DNA of 64,000 bases from Ga0077555 sp050250755 (GTDB lineage Bacteria > Pseudomonadota > Alphaproteobacteria > Rhizobiales > Hyphomicrobiaceae): assembly GCA_050250755.1 (NCBI GenBank), contig JBFWOB010000010.1, positions 71,730 through 135,729 on the forward strand. The letters are read 5' to 3'. The notes beneath the pieces are model-generated. The model saw only the letters and a list, made by a program, of their open reading frames with translations. It was not told where the DNA came from and ran no database searches. Shown one piece after another: positions 43,345-52,677 of this stretch (within the stretch, counting starts at the first letter, position 1; the number at the start of each line of letters is the position of its first letter). The translations under genes and the position numbers were made by a program.

Positions 43345-44502
43345 TCACGCTCTGGCTGGAGGCCTTACCGGACGGTCCAATGCAAGGACGATGAGGCCTG
43401 CGATCAGACCCCAGAACGCCGAGCCGATGCCGGCGACAGCAATGCCCGACGCGGTAACCGCGAACGTGACGACCGCGGCAAAGCGATGCCGCTCATCGGC
43501 CAGAGCGGTGCCGAGAGAGCCCGTCAAAGCACCGATCAGTCCGAGCCCGGCAATCGTCTTGATGAGGGCTGTGGGAAACGCCGCAAAGAGCGCAACCAGC
43601 GACGCGCCGGCTGCGGCGAGGCCGGAATAGACGATCATATATGCAATACCGGTCCACCACCGTTTAGCCGGATCGGGATGTGCGTCGGGCCCGGTGCAGA
43701 TGGCTGCGGTGATGGCCGCGAGATTGACCGTGTGGGCGCCCAGCGGCGCGATTGCCAATGACGCAAGACCAGTGACGAGCAACGAGGACGTGAGAGGAGG
43801 TTCGTAGCCCGACGCCTTGAGGACCGCTGCTCCGGGCAGGTTCTGGGAGGCCATCGTCACAAGGTAGAGTGGCAAGCCCAGGCCGACGAGCGTCGGAATG
43901 TCGAAGCGCGGCTCGATCACGGTGAATGTGGACAACGTGAGTGGGGGCCAGCTCTCGATGAGGCCCAGCGCTGCTGCGATCCCGGTTCCCGCTGTAATGA
44001 CGAGCAGCATTGCGGTGCCGGGGCTTCTGAGGCGTACGACCAGAAACAGAATGACTAGCGGCAGTACGATGAGTGGCGTCTCGGGTGCCACTTCGATCAT
44101 CTGCAACACAAAGCGTACGAGCACACCGGCCAGCATCCCGGCCGCAACGCCAACCGGTAGCCGGCGTACAGCAGCGTCGAGTGGTCGGATGAGCGCCGTG
44201 GCCACGATCAGCGCCCCGGTCAGCAGAAATGCGCCGACCGCGGCGTCCATTTTGATGGTGCCGCCGGTGGCCGCGATCACGGCAGCCCCCGGGGTCGACC
44301 ATGCAGTAATGATCGGCATCCGATGCCACCACGAAAGCAGGCCGGAGGTCAGCGCCATCGACAGGCAAAGCGCGGTTACCCAGGATGTCGTTTCGGTTGG
44401 AGTTGCGCCCAGCGCACGGGCTGCCTCGAGCACCACGGCCAGCGCGCCTGCGATGCCGACAAGCGCCGCGACAATGGCGGCCGTGATTGTGGAGAGGCGC
44501 AT
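43345..44502 (-). CDS. Benzoate/H+ symporter BenE family transporter
   Basis: 385 residues with about twelve hydrophobic helices. Motifs of the BenE family are present: ALTSGLLSWWHRMPIITAWS with the following TPGAAVIA, and PLYLVTMASQNLPGAAVLKA. The ATG at 44502 gives the normal N-terminus (MRLSTITAAIVAALVG); the open frame extends 50 codons upstream with a sequence unlike a transporter. No aromatic catabolism genes are nearby, so benzoate itself may not be the substrate. Confidence 0.85.
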   Translation of the reverse strand: MRLSTITAAIVAALVGIAGALAVVLEAARALGATPTETTSWVTALCLSMALTSGLLSWWHRMPIITAWSTPGAAVIAATGGTIKMDAAVGAFLLTGALIVATALIRPLDAAVRRLPVGVAAGMLAGVLVRFVLQMIEVAPETPLIVLPLVILFLVVRLRSPGTAMLLVITAGTGIAAALGLIESWPPLTLSTFTVIEPRFDIPTLVGLGLPLYLVTMASQNLPGAAVLKASGYEPPLTSSLLVTGLASLAIAPLGAHTVNLAAITAAICTGPDAHPDPAKRWWTGIAYMIVYSGLAAAGASLVALFAAFPTALIKTIAGLGLIGALTGSLGTALADERHRFAAVVTFAVTASGIAVAGIGSAFWGLIAGLIVLALDRPVRPPARA

Positions 44503-44664
44503 GTGGGAGGCATCCTGATCGTTGGTCGGGGTGGTCAAAGCACGCGTCGCAGGATGTGGCAATGTTACGATGCGGGCGGAGCGCCACGTTGATGTCTGGC
44601 CGTTTGTATTTCCCGTCGTCGAGGGGCAGCGGGTATCGGAGGGGGATTGCAACGGGAGCCTTCG

Positions 44665-45276
44665 ATGTCGACCGATCGTTTAAGGCCTGCACCCATTGAG
44701 GCGTGGGATGCGTGGCGTCCGACCGAGCTCGCGTGCCGGCTGAAGCGTGTATCGCGGACATGGTATGTGGTTGGCGGGTGGGCGCTCGATCTGTGGCATG
44801 GCTTCCAGACGCGCGAGCATGAGGATCTGGAGTTCAGCGCTCTATCCGACGACGTTGCGGTGTTCCGCGAACTGTTGGGCGAGCTTGCGTTTTTCACAGC
44901 CCATGCTGGCGTCGTCGAGTTCCTACCCAAGACGGCGGAGCCGCCAACTCATGTCGCCCAATTGTGGGGGCTTGATACGGCTGCCGGATACTGGCGCGTG
45001 GATATGATGATCGAGCGCGGTACACCGTCGACATGGGTTTACAAGCGCGATCCGACAATTTGCGCTGCCCGGTCCGAGGCGATCCGCACCGATGAAAAGG
45101 GAATAGCGTACCTCGCGCCTGCGGCCGTGTTGCTGTTCAAGGCAAAGCATCGCCGTCCAAAGGACGAGACGGACTTCGAACGGGCGCTGCCGAAGCTCAG
45201 CCTCGCAGATCGGGGAATTCTCAAGCGGTGGCTGGATATTGCCCACCCAGGCCATGCGTGGCGAGATGCGCTTTGA
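44665..45276 (+). CDS. Nucleotidyltransferase superfamily protein, aminoglycoside ANT(2'')-like
   Basis: 203 residues. The polymerase-beta-type motif reads YVVGGWALDLWHGFQTREHE with DLEFSAL following, matching the GG-W-A-x-D ... H-x-D-x-E/D pattern of AadB-like adenylyltransferases; later MMIERG and a helical C-terminus fit the fold. ATG 44665 follows GGGAG. It is a lone gene between a transporter and mfd, not in a mobile context, so an intrinsic housekeeping or orphan enzyme is more likely than an acquired resistance gene. Substrate unknown. Confidence 0.72.
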   Translation: MSTDRLRPAPIEAWDAWRPTELACRLKRVSRTWYVVGGWALDLWHGFQTREHEDLEFSALSDDVAVFRELLGELAFFTAHAGVVEFLPKTAEPPTHVAQLWGLDTAAGYWRVDMMIERGTPSTWVYKRDPTICAARSEAIRTDEKGIAYLAPAAVLLFKAKHRRPKDETDFERALPKLSLADRGILKRWLDIAHPGHAWRDAL

Positions 45277-45318
45277 CGAGAGAATTAAGCCGTTACAAAG
45301 CGCTGGCGTTGTGTCGGC

Positions 45319-48300
45319 CTAAGCACGTTTTCCCTCAGCCATTGCCGCAAGCTCGGTGAGGAGGCCCTGCACGCCCTTCATCCGGGCGCCGGACTTTTCC
45401 CACTCGCCCCGGAAAACCAGCTTGGAGTCGGGCTGCACCTTCACTAGGCCCTTCGATGCAGCAATGAACTTCACCAGAGCATCGGGATTGGCGAACGCAC
45501 CCTTACGGAATGCAATCGAGGCGCCCTTCGTTCCAGCATCGAGTTGCGCGATCCCCGCGCGGCGGCAAAGCGCTTTCAGCTCCATGACATCGAGCAGCGC
45601 TTCGGCTTCGGCTGGGAGCGACCCGAACCGGTCGAGCAACTCTGCCGCGAACTGGTCGATCTGCTCGCGTGTGACTAGGCCCGAAAGGCGTCGATAAAGG
45701 CCGAGCCGAACCTGCAGGTCGGCGATGTAGCTCTCGGGGAGTAGGACAGGCATGCCGAGCTGTATCTGCGGGCTCCACTGATCGGCGGTTGTGCCGTCGA
45801 TGTCGCCACCCTTGAGCGCTTCGATCGTCTCTTCGAGCATCGACTGGTAAAGCTCGAAGCCGACCTCGCGAATGTGACCGGACTGCTCGTCGCCGAGCAG
45901 ATTGCCGGCACCGCGAATGTCGAGATCGTGGCTCGCGAGCGAGAATCCGGCGCCAAGCTGATCGAGCGATTGCAGCACCTTCAAGCGTTTTTCGGCGCCT
46001 TCGGTGAGCCGCTGGCCAACCGGCGTCGTGAAGTAGGCGTAGGCGCGCGTCTTCGAGCGCCCGACGCGACCGCGAAGCTGATAAAGCTGCGCGAGGCCAA
46101 ACATATCCGCGCGGTGAACGATCAAGGTGTTGGCGCGCGGGATGTCGAGGCCGGATTCCACGATCGCGGTCGAGAGCAGCACGTCGTACTGGCCCTCGTA
46201 GAAGGCCGTCATGATGTCTTCGAGCTCAGTCGGGGAGAGCTGCCCATGGGCGCGCGCGACCTTCAACTCGGGCACGTGTTCTGCCAGAAATTCTCCGACG
46301 TCATCGAGATCTGCGATGCGCGGCACGACATAGAACGACTGCCCGCCACGATGGCGCTCGCGGCGCAAAGCTTCGCGCAGGATGATGGGATCGACGGGCG
46401 AAATGTACGTGCGCACGGCGAGACGATCGACGGGCGGGGTGGTGATGAGCGACAGCTCGCGGACGCCCGAAAGCGCGAGTTGCAGGGTGCGCGGGATCGG
46501 GGTCGCGGACAGCGTCAGAACGTGCACGTCCTCCTTGAGCTGCTTCAGGCGTTCCTTGTGGCCAACGCCGAAATGCTGCTCTTCGTCGATAATGAGTAGG
46601 CCGAGCCGTGCAAATTGGATCGTCTTCGACAGCAGCGCATGTGTTCCGACAACAATGTCGATCGTTCCGTCGGCAAGGCCCTTGCGCACCTCGCTCAGCT
46701 CCTTCGTCGGAACGAGTCGCGATGCGCGGCCGATCTTCAGTGGCAAACCCTGGAAGCGTGCGACGAAAGTCTTGTAATGCTGGCGCGCCAGAAGCGTGGT
46801 CGGCACGACGACGGCCACTTGTAAGCCCGCCATGGCAGCGACGAACGCCGCACGCAAGGCGACCTCGGTCTTGCCGAAGCCCACATCGCCGCACACGAGG
46901 CGGTCCATCGGCTTGCCTGCTGCGAGATCCTCGACAACCGCGTCGATGGAGGCCGCTTGATCCTCCGTCTCGTCGTAAGGGAAGCGCGCAACGAACTCCT
47001 CGTAGGCACCCTCTGGTTTGACGAGCACGGGGGCCTCGCGGAGCTGGCGCAAGGCCGCAACCTTGATCAGCTCCGAGGCGATCTCGCGCAGCCGCTTTTT
47101 CAGCCGTGCCTTGCGGGTTTGCCACGCGACACCGCCGAGACGATCGAGCTCGACGCCGGTCTCATCCGAGCCGTATCGCGACAGCAGCTCGATGTTCTCG
47201 ACCGGCAAGTACAACTTGTCGCCACCGTGATACGCGAGCTCGAGGCAATCGTGCGGGGCGCCGAGCGCGGTGATGGTCTGCAGGCCGACGAAACGACCGA
47301 TGCCATGGTCCGCATGAACGACCAGATCGCCAACCGACAGGCTCGTCGCCTCGGTGATGACGTCGGCCGCCTTCTTCGCTCGACGGCGCGGGCGGACGAG
47401 GCGGTCGCCGAGGATGTCCTGCTCACCGATGATGGCGAGATCAGGCGTCTCGAAGCCGGCCTCGAGCCCAAGCACGGCAAGCATTGGTGTTGCAGCGGGC
47501 GTGATCAACGCCTCGTCGTAGGTCTCGATCTTTTTCGTGCCGGAAAGCCCATGCTCGGCGAGCAACACGGCCAAACGCTCGCGTGCACCCGGTGTCCAGG
47601 CGGCGACGAGGGTGCGCTTGCCCTTTGAGGTGAGGCTGCGGATATGACTGACGACAGCATCGAAGAGGTTGACATCCTCCGACGAGCGTTCGGGCGCGAA
47701 CGACCGGCCTCTGCGGCCATTGAACGAACGGATCGTTCCGCCGACGTCTTCGGTTTCGAAGGCTGAAAGCCGTGAAACACGCCTCGTTGCGAGGGCCTTT
47801 TTCCACTCGGGCGCCGGAATGAACATTTGGCCCGGAGGCACCGGCTTATAGGGCGGCGCGCCGAAAGTCGCGACCTCGAGTGCATCGACGCGCGCCTGAT
47901 AGTGCTCGTCGATGAGGGCGTGCCGATCCGTCAGTGATTGCTCGGCCATGTGGTCGAGCGAGATGGGGCTATCGGGAAGGTAATCGAAGATCGTCTCGAG
48001 ATGATCGTGAAAGAGCGGGAGCCAATGCTCCTGACCTGGGAAGCGTTGGCCGGCGCTCACCGCTTCATAGAGTTGGTCGTCGGAGTGGGCCGGGCCGAAC
48101 AACGATACGTAAGCTTGCCGGAAACGGCTGGTGGCGGAGTTGCCGAAGGCAAGCTCGCTCATGGGTGTGAGCATGAGCCGCTGCACGATCTTCTGCGTGC
48201 GCTGGGTCTCGGGATCGAAGCTCTTGATGCTCTCGAGCGTGTCGTCGAAGAAGTCGAGGCGGACGGGGCTCTGCCGGCCGGGGGGAAAGAGATCGACGAG

Positions 48301-48840
48301 GCTACCCCGGACCGCGAATTCGCCGGGCTCCATCACGGTACTGGCGCGAACGAATCCCGCGAGCGTCAGCCGGTCGATCAGTTGACCGCGATCGATCCGC
48401 TGGCCGGGTGCGATCTGGCGGAGCGATTGCTTGATGTAGGCGCGTGGCGGCAGTCTCTGCAACACGGCATTGACCGTAGCCAGGACAACGGTCGGCTCCT
48501 TGCGGGCGCCGGCGGCGAGAATGGCGAGTGTCGCGATGCGCTTGGCAACGAGGTCGGCGTTGGGGCCGATTCGGTCATAGGGAACGGTGTCCCAGGCCGG
48601 CAGGGTGATGACTTTGGTTTTCGGGGAAAAAAAGGCGAGGGCAGCTTCCAGCTCGCCGATGCGGCGGTCGTCACGCGCGACGTGCAGCAGCGCCATGGGT
48701 TGGCCGGCAATGGCCGACGCTTCCGCGGCGAGCTGGCCGAGGACCAGGCCATCGTAGCCTTCGGGCACGCCGACGATGGTCTCGGTGCCGGTAGGGAGCG
48801 TTGCGGGCTTTTCTTTGGTAGCGGAAGCGGCCGTCGTCAC
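45319..48840 (-). CDS. mfd: Transcription-repair coupling factor
   Basis: 1173-residue ATPase that removes stalled RNA polymerase and recruits UvrA. It has the UvrB-like N-terminal module, an RNA polymerase interaction domain near 480-560 (DLVVHADHGIGRFVGLQ), SF2 helicase motifs including Walker A CGDVGFGKTEVALRAA (about 651) and IIDEEQHFGVGHKERLKQ, motif VI region LYQLRGRVGRSK, and the C-terminal TRCF domain. It starts with GTG that overlaps the sdhE stop as GTGA. Length is normal. Confidence 0.97.
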   Translation of the reverse strand: MTTAASATKEKPATLPTGTETIVGVPEGYDGLVLGQLAAEASAIAGQPMALLHVARDDRRIGELEAALAFFSPKTKVITLPAWDTVPYDRIGPNADLVAKRIATLAILAAGARKEPTVVLATVNAVLQRLPPRAYIKQSLRQIAPGQRIDRGQLIDRLTLAGFVRASTVMEPGEFAVRGSLVDLFPPGRQSPVRLDFFDDTLESIKSFDPETQRTQKIVQRLMLTPMSELAFGNSATSRFRQAYVSLFGPAHSDDQLYEAVSAGQRFPGQEHWLPLFHDHLETIFDYLPDSPISLDHMAEQSLTDRHALIDEHYQARVDALEVATFGAPPYKPVPPGQMFIPAPEWKKALATRRVSRLSAFETEDVGGTIRSFNGRRGRSFAPERSSEDVNLFDAVVSHIRSLTSKGKRTLVAAWTPGARERLAVLLAEHGLSGTKKIETYDEALITPAATPMLAVLGLEAGFETPDLAIIGEQDILGDRLVRPRRRAKKAADVITEATSLSVGDLVVHADHGIGRFVGLQTITALGAPHDCLELAYHGGDKLYLPVENIELLSRYGSDETGVELDRLGGVAWQTRKARLKKRLREIASELIKVAALRQLREAPVLVKPEGAYEEFVARFPYDETEDQAASIDAVVEDLAAGKPMDRLVCGDVGFGKTEVALRAAFVAAMAGLQVAVVVPTTLLARQHYKTFVARFQGLPLKIGRASRLVPTKELSEVRKGLADGTIDIVVGTHALLSKTIQFARLGLLIIDEEQHFGVGHKERLKQLKEDVHVLTLSATPIPRTLQLALSGVRELSLITTPPVDRLAVRTYISPVDPIILREALRRERHRGGQSFYVVPRIADLDDVGEFLAEHVPELKVARAHGQLSPTELEDIMTAFYEGQYDVLLSTAIVESGLDIPRANTLIVHRADMFGLAQLYQLRGRVGRSKTRAYAYFTTPVGQRLTEGAEKRLKVLQSLDQLGAGFSLASHDLDIRGAGNLLGDEQSGHIREVGFELYQSMLEETIEALKGGDIDGTTADQWSPQIQLGMPVLLPESYIADLQVRLGLYRRLSGLVTREQIDQFAAELLDRFGSLPAEAEALLDVMELKALCRRAGIAQLDAGTKGASIAFRKGAFANPDALVKFIAASKGLVKVQPDSKLVFRGEWEKSGARMKGVQGLLTELAAMAEGKRA

Positions 48841-49121
48841 GCGGGGGAAACTCCATCGGCATTCGATAGCCCGTGGAACGCACGAATGCGCCCAACGAGG
48901 TCAGTCAGGTCATTCTGTGTGCGGGCTTCCCCACTCATGATCCAAGTCTGGAGGTCGGGGTCGGGTAGCGCAATCAGGCGTTCGAAATCGGCGAGCTCGG
49001 CTTCACTCATCGTGTCGAGGCGGGCTTCGCCGTAGCGACCCAGCAGCCAATCCATTTCCTTAGTGCCACGATGGTTGGCACGGTAGGCGGCGCGGCGGCG
49101 GCGCGTATCTAGTTCGTTCAT
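48837..49121 (-). CDS. sdhE: Succinate dehydrogenase FAD assembly factor SdhE (YgfY family)
   Basis: 94-residue helical protein that promotes covalent FAD attachment to SdhA. The FAD/SdhA contact motif RGTKEMDWLLGRY is intact, followed by ADFERLIALPDPDLQTWIMS. ATG 49121 (MNELDTRRRRAAYRANH) gives the family's usual length; the frame runs upstream without similarity. It overlaps mfd by 4 bp, and the pair is divergent from recG, a common order in alphaproteobacteria. Confidence 0.93.
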   Translation of the reverse strand: MNELDTRRRRAAYRANHRGTKEMDWLLGRYGEARLDTMSEAELADFERLIALPDPDLQTWIMSGEARTQNDLTDLVGRIRAFHGLSNADGVSPA

Positions 49122-49289
49122 GACGGGTCCCGCGCGGGCAAAGAGAAAAGATGATCCACAGTGTGAGAGCGACGGCCGACGCCGTCCTGTCCACGTTCGC
49201 GGCCTGCGTGATATAGCGCCGAAGGCCCCGCTCGGAAAGTCTATGTCGACGGGGTCGCAGAGGCATCGCGTCAGCTCCGAGGCCAAGAG

Positions 49290-51404
49290 ATGCGGCCGGA
49301 ACCCTTGAACCCGCTATTTGCCTCCGCCCAGGCCCTCATCGGGGTTGGGCCGCGGCTGTTGATCCTGCTGAAGAAGGCGCTGGTGCTGCCGCCCGGCGTC
49401 ACGGAACCGCGCGTCGTCGATCTGCTGTGGCATCTGCCGGCGGGCGTCGTCGACCGAAGGGCGGAGCCCGCCGTCGCCGAAGCGGTGCCCGGCACGATCG
49501 CGACCTTGAAGGTGCGAGTGCTCAAGCATCGCGGGCCCCCACGCGGCAATACGAAAGCGCCGTTCAAGGTTTCGACCGAGGACGAAACGGGACGGCTGGA
49601 TCTCGTTTTCTTTCACGCCGAGCGACGCTTCATCGAAGCCCAGTTGCCGGAAGGGGAGATCCGGTATGTGTCGGGTCGCATCGAGCGATACGGCGAGATG
49701 CTGCAGATGGCTCATCCCGATTATATCGTTGCGCCGGATCGCCGCAGCGATCTGCCGATGCTCGAGCCGGTGTACGGCCTGACGGCGGGACTTTCGAGCA
49801 AGGTCCTCGGCAAGATCATGAGGCAACTGGCAAGCGGTGTTGCGCCGCTCCCGGAGTGGCAAGAGACGGAGTGGCTGCAGCAGCGCGGGTGGCCCTCCTT
49901 CAACGAGGCGATCACACGCCTGCACCTACCGAACGACGCCGCAGACGTCTCGCCGGCGTCGGCACCACGGCAACGGTTGGCCTACGATGAACTGCTCGCG
50001 GGCCAGTTGGCGCTGGGCCTCGTCCGGCAGAGCGCGCGGCAGCGTCCGGGGCGCTCGACCGCTGGAGATGGTCGCATTCGCGCGAAATTGAAGGCGTCGC
50101 TGCCATTCTCGCTGACCGGCTCGCAGATCACTGCGTTGGCCGAGATCGAGGCGGACATGGCGGCGCCGACGCGAATGCAGCGGTTGCTGCAGGGCGATGT
50201 CGGCTCCGGCAAGACGCTCGTTGCCCTGTTGGCAATGGCTATTGCGGTGGAGTCCGGAGGACAGGCGGCGCTGATGGCGCCGACCGAGGTTCTCGCGCGA
50301 CAACATGCCGAGACGATTCTGCCTCTATGCGAACAGGCCGGGCTCAGGGTTGGTTTGCTGACCGGCCGTGAGAAGGGAAAATCGCGATCGGCGGTGCTTA
50401 CGCGCCTCGCAGACGGCGAGATCGATATTCTTGTGGGCACGCACGCCCTGTTCCAGGCGGATGTTGTCTACCGCGATCTGGCGTTCGTCGTGATCGATGA
50501 GCAGCACCGGTTCGGCGTTCACCAGCGCATGGCGCTACAAGCCAAAGGCGGGCCAGAAGGTGTCAATGTCCTCGCCATGACGGCAACGCCGATTCCGCGC
50601 ACGCTTTTGATGACCCACTATGGCGATCTCGACGTTTCGCGCCTTACGGAGAAACCCGCGGGCCGCAAGCCCATCACCACGACGCTCGTCTCTGTGGAAC
50701 GTATCGAGGAAGTGATCGACGGCCTGAAACGTGCTGTGACGCAGGGCGCACAGATCTATTGGGTCTGCCCGCTGATCGAGACGAGCGATGCCTCCGAGCT
50801 TGCGGCAGCCGAGGAGCGGGCGGCGCATCTCGCGCAGACCTTTGGTGAGCAGGTGGGGCTCATCCATGGTGCCATGGCGGGGCCGGCGAAGGATCAGGTC
50901 ATGGAGGCATTCAGCGCCGATCGTCTGAAGATCCTCGTCGCGACGACGGTCATCGAGGTGGGCGTCAACGTACCGAACGCGTCGATCATGGTGATCGAGC
51001 ACGCGGAACGGTTCGGCCTTGCGCAATTGCATCAGCTTCGCGGCCGGGTCGGACGCGGAAGCCGCCAGTCGTTCTGCATCCTGCTGTGGAAGGGTCCGCT
51101 CGGCGAGACAGCGCGTGCCCGTCTGGAGATGATGCGCGATACGGAAGACGGTTTTCTGATCGCTGAGAAAGACTTGGAGCTGCGCGGTGGCGGCGAGGTG
51201 ATGGGTGCGAGGCAATCCGGCGCGCCGGAGTTCCGCGTGGCTGAGGTTCCAGGCTTTGTGGATTTGCTCGCAGCAGCACGCGACGACGCCCGGCTGGTTC
51301 TCTCGGCCGATCCTCATCTCTCGGGCGCACGCGGGCAGGCGCTGAGAGCGCTTCTCTATCTCTTCGAGCAGGACGAGGCGGTGCGGCTATTCAGGGCCGC
51401 GTGA
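49290..51404 (+). CDS. recG: ATP-dependent DNA helicase RecG
   Basis: Reverses stalled replication forks and processes Holliday junctions. 704 residues: N-terminal wedge/OB domain (about 60-160), SF2 helicase with Walker A LLQGDVGSGKTLVALLA (about 303), DEQH in FVVIDEQHRFGVHQRM (about 402), TATPIPRTL, and HQLRGRVGRGSRQSFC, then the C-terminal TRG region. Length and motifs are typical. Confidence 0.97.
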   Translation: MRPEPLNPLFASAQALIGVGPRLLILLKKALVLPPGVTEPRVVDLLWHLPAGVVDRRAEPAVAEAVPGTIATLKVRVLKHRGPPRGNTKAPFKVSTEDETGRLDLVFFHAERRFIEAQLPEGEIRYVSGRIERYGEMLQMAHPDYIVAPDRRSDLPMLEPVYGLTAGLSSKVLGKIMRQLASGVAPLPEWQETEWLQQRGWPSFNEAITRLHLPNDAADVSPASAPRQRLAYDELLAGQLALGLVRQSARQRPGRSTAGDGRIRAKLKASLPFSLTGSQITALAEIEADMAAPTRMQRLLQGDVGSGKTLVALLAMAIAVESGGQAALMAPTEVLARQHAETILPLCEQAGLRVGLLTGREKGKSRSAVLTRLADGEIDILVGTHALFQADVVYRDLAFVVIDEQHRFGVHQRMALQAKGGPEGVNVLAMTATPIPRTLLMTHYGDLDVSRLTEKPAGRKPITTTLVSVERIEEVIDGLKRAVTQGAQIYWVCPLIETSDASELAAAEERAAHLAQTFGEQVGLIHGAMAGPAKDQVMEAFSADRLKILVATTVIEVGVNVPNASIMVIEHAERFGLAQLHQLRGRVGRGSRQSFCILLWKGPLGETARARLEMMRDTEDGFLIAEKDLELRGGGEVMGARQSGAPEFRVAEVPGFVDLLAAARDDARLVLSADPHLSGARGQALRALLYLFEQDEAVRLFRAA

Positions 51405-51497
51405 GATGGGGCAGTTGAAACGCGCAACCATTGGCTCGCGGCGTGGACGCGCTTAGTGTGTCCACAAATCGAACTCGCGAGTGACGGAGCGCGTGGA

Positions 51498-52322
51498 ATG
51501 GCACTTGATCTGAACGGCGACCTTGTCCTGGCCGGCGCCGGCAATATGGGTGGCGCGATGCTCGCCGGTTGGCTGGCAGGCGGCCTCGACCCGAAGAAGA
51601 TCATCGTGCAGGATCCGTCGCCGGCCCCAGCCATTGCTGCGTTGCTGGCCAAGCATGGCGTGCAATCCTATGCCTCGATGCCCGAGCGTGCGGCTCCGCC
51701 CGCCGTGCTCTTGATGGCCGTGAAGCCGCAGATCATGGATCAGGTGTTCCCCGCGCTTGCAAAACGGGCCGGCCCCGCGACGCTCGTGCTCTCCATCGCG
51801 GCGGGCAAGACAATCGCGAGCTTCGAGAAGCATCTCGCACCCAGTATCGCCGTGGTCCGTTCCATTCCCAACACGCCCGCAGCCGTAGGACGCGGCATCA
51901 CGGTGGCCACACCGAACAAGTACGTGACGGCGGAACAGCGGGCGATTTGCGACGGGCTGCTGGGGGCGATCGGCGAAGTTGGCTGGGTCGACGACGAGAG
52001 CCTGATCGATCCAGTGACGGCCGTCTCGGGGTCGGGACCAGCCTACGTGTTCTATCTCACCGAATGCCTCGCGGCTGCCGGCGTCAAGGCTGGCCTCGCT
52101 CCGGATCTCGCCATGCGGCTCGCACGCGCGACGGTGGCCGGCTCGGGGGAGTTGATGCGGCAGTCGGATCTGGGGCCCGATCAGCTCCGGAAGAATGTCA
52201 CGTCGCCCAACGGAACAACGTATGCGGCGCTGCAAGTTCTGATGGCTGACAATGGTCTCGGTCCCATCATGGACGAAGCGATCGCTGCTGCAACTCGACG
52301 ATCTCGCGAACTCGCAAGCTGA
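51498..52322 (+). CDS. proC: Pyrroline-5-carboxylate reductase
   Basis: Last step of proline synthesis, NAD(P)H-dependent. 274 residues with the Rossmann start LVLAGAGNMGGAMLAGWL, the family segment VRSIPNTPAAVGRGIT and signature VSGSGPAYVFYL, ending with RKNVTSPNGTTYAALQVL. ATG 51498 follows GGAG by eight bases; the upstream extension at 51456 is not conserved-looking. It follows recG by 93 bp on the same strand. Confidence 0.94.
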   Translation: MALDLNGDLVLAGAGNMGGAMLAGWLAGGLDPKKIIVQDPSPAPAIAALLAKHGVQSYASMPERAAPPAVLLMAVKPQIMDQVFPALAKRAGPATLVLSIAAGKTIASFEKHLAPSIAVVRSIPNTPAAVGRGITVATPNKYVTAEQRAICDGLLGAIGEVGWVDDESLIDPVTAVSGSGPAYVFYLTECLAAAGVKAGLAPDLAMRLARATVAGSGELMRQSDLGPDQLRKNVTSPNGTTYAALQVLMADNGLGPIMDEAIAAATRRSRELAS

Positions 52323-52677
52323 AGCGTGCTCGCTTTAGACGGACGGGCTTGGCTACCAACACATTCCCCTCGCCCTTGCGGGGAGTGGTTAGGGGCGGGG
52401 GGATTGAGCAGTCCGCAGTCGGAGATGACGAAGCAAGACATTTGACCCGATTTGATTGCTGTCGCGAGCGATGAGCGAGACATTCACCCCACCCCCGGCC
52501 CCTCCCCGTCAAGGGGTGGGGAGTTGAAGCTGTGTCAGTCTCAGAGAAATCCCGGGGAAGCGATGGCGATGGGTGCCTCAACCGCAAATCCAGCGGCTAA
52601 CAGTCGGGGCCGCCTGACTTGAATTTGTCCTACAAAGCGCCTTGATAGAGCATCCGGGAGCTGTACGCTGCCGCCCC
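52323..52677. repeat. Repeat-rich intergenic region between proC and ispDF
   Basis: 355 bp with no credible gene between convergent proC and ispDF. It contains two GC-rich palindromic units (52361-52405, CCCCTCGCCCTTGCGGGGAG; and 52485-52530, CCCCTCCCCGTCAAGGGGTG) and AATCCAGCGGCTAA at 52587-52600, which also follows the palindrome at 39065-39095. These look like members of a dispersed intergenic repeat family. Confidence 0.6.

Noticed and set aside
44665..45276. An acquired antibiotic-resistance gene
   Set aside because: Only superfamily motifs are shared with ANT(2''); the flanks are housekeeping genes and there are no mobile element signs.
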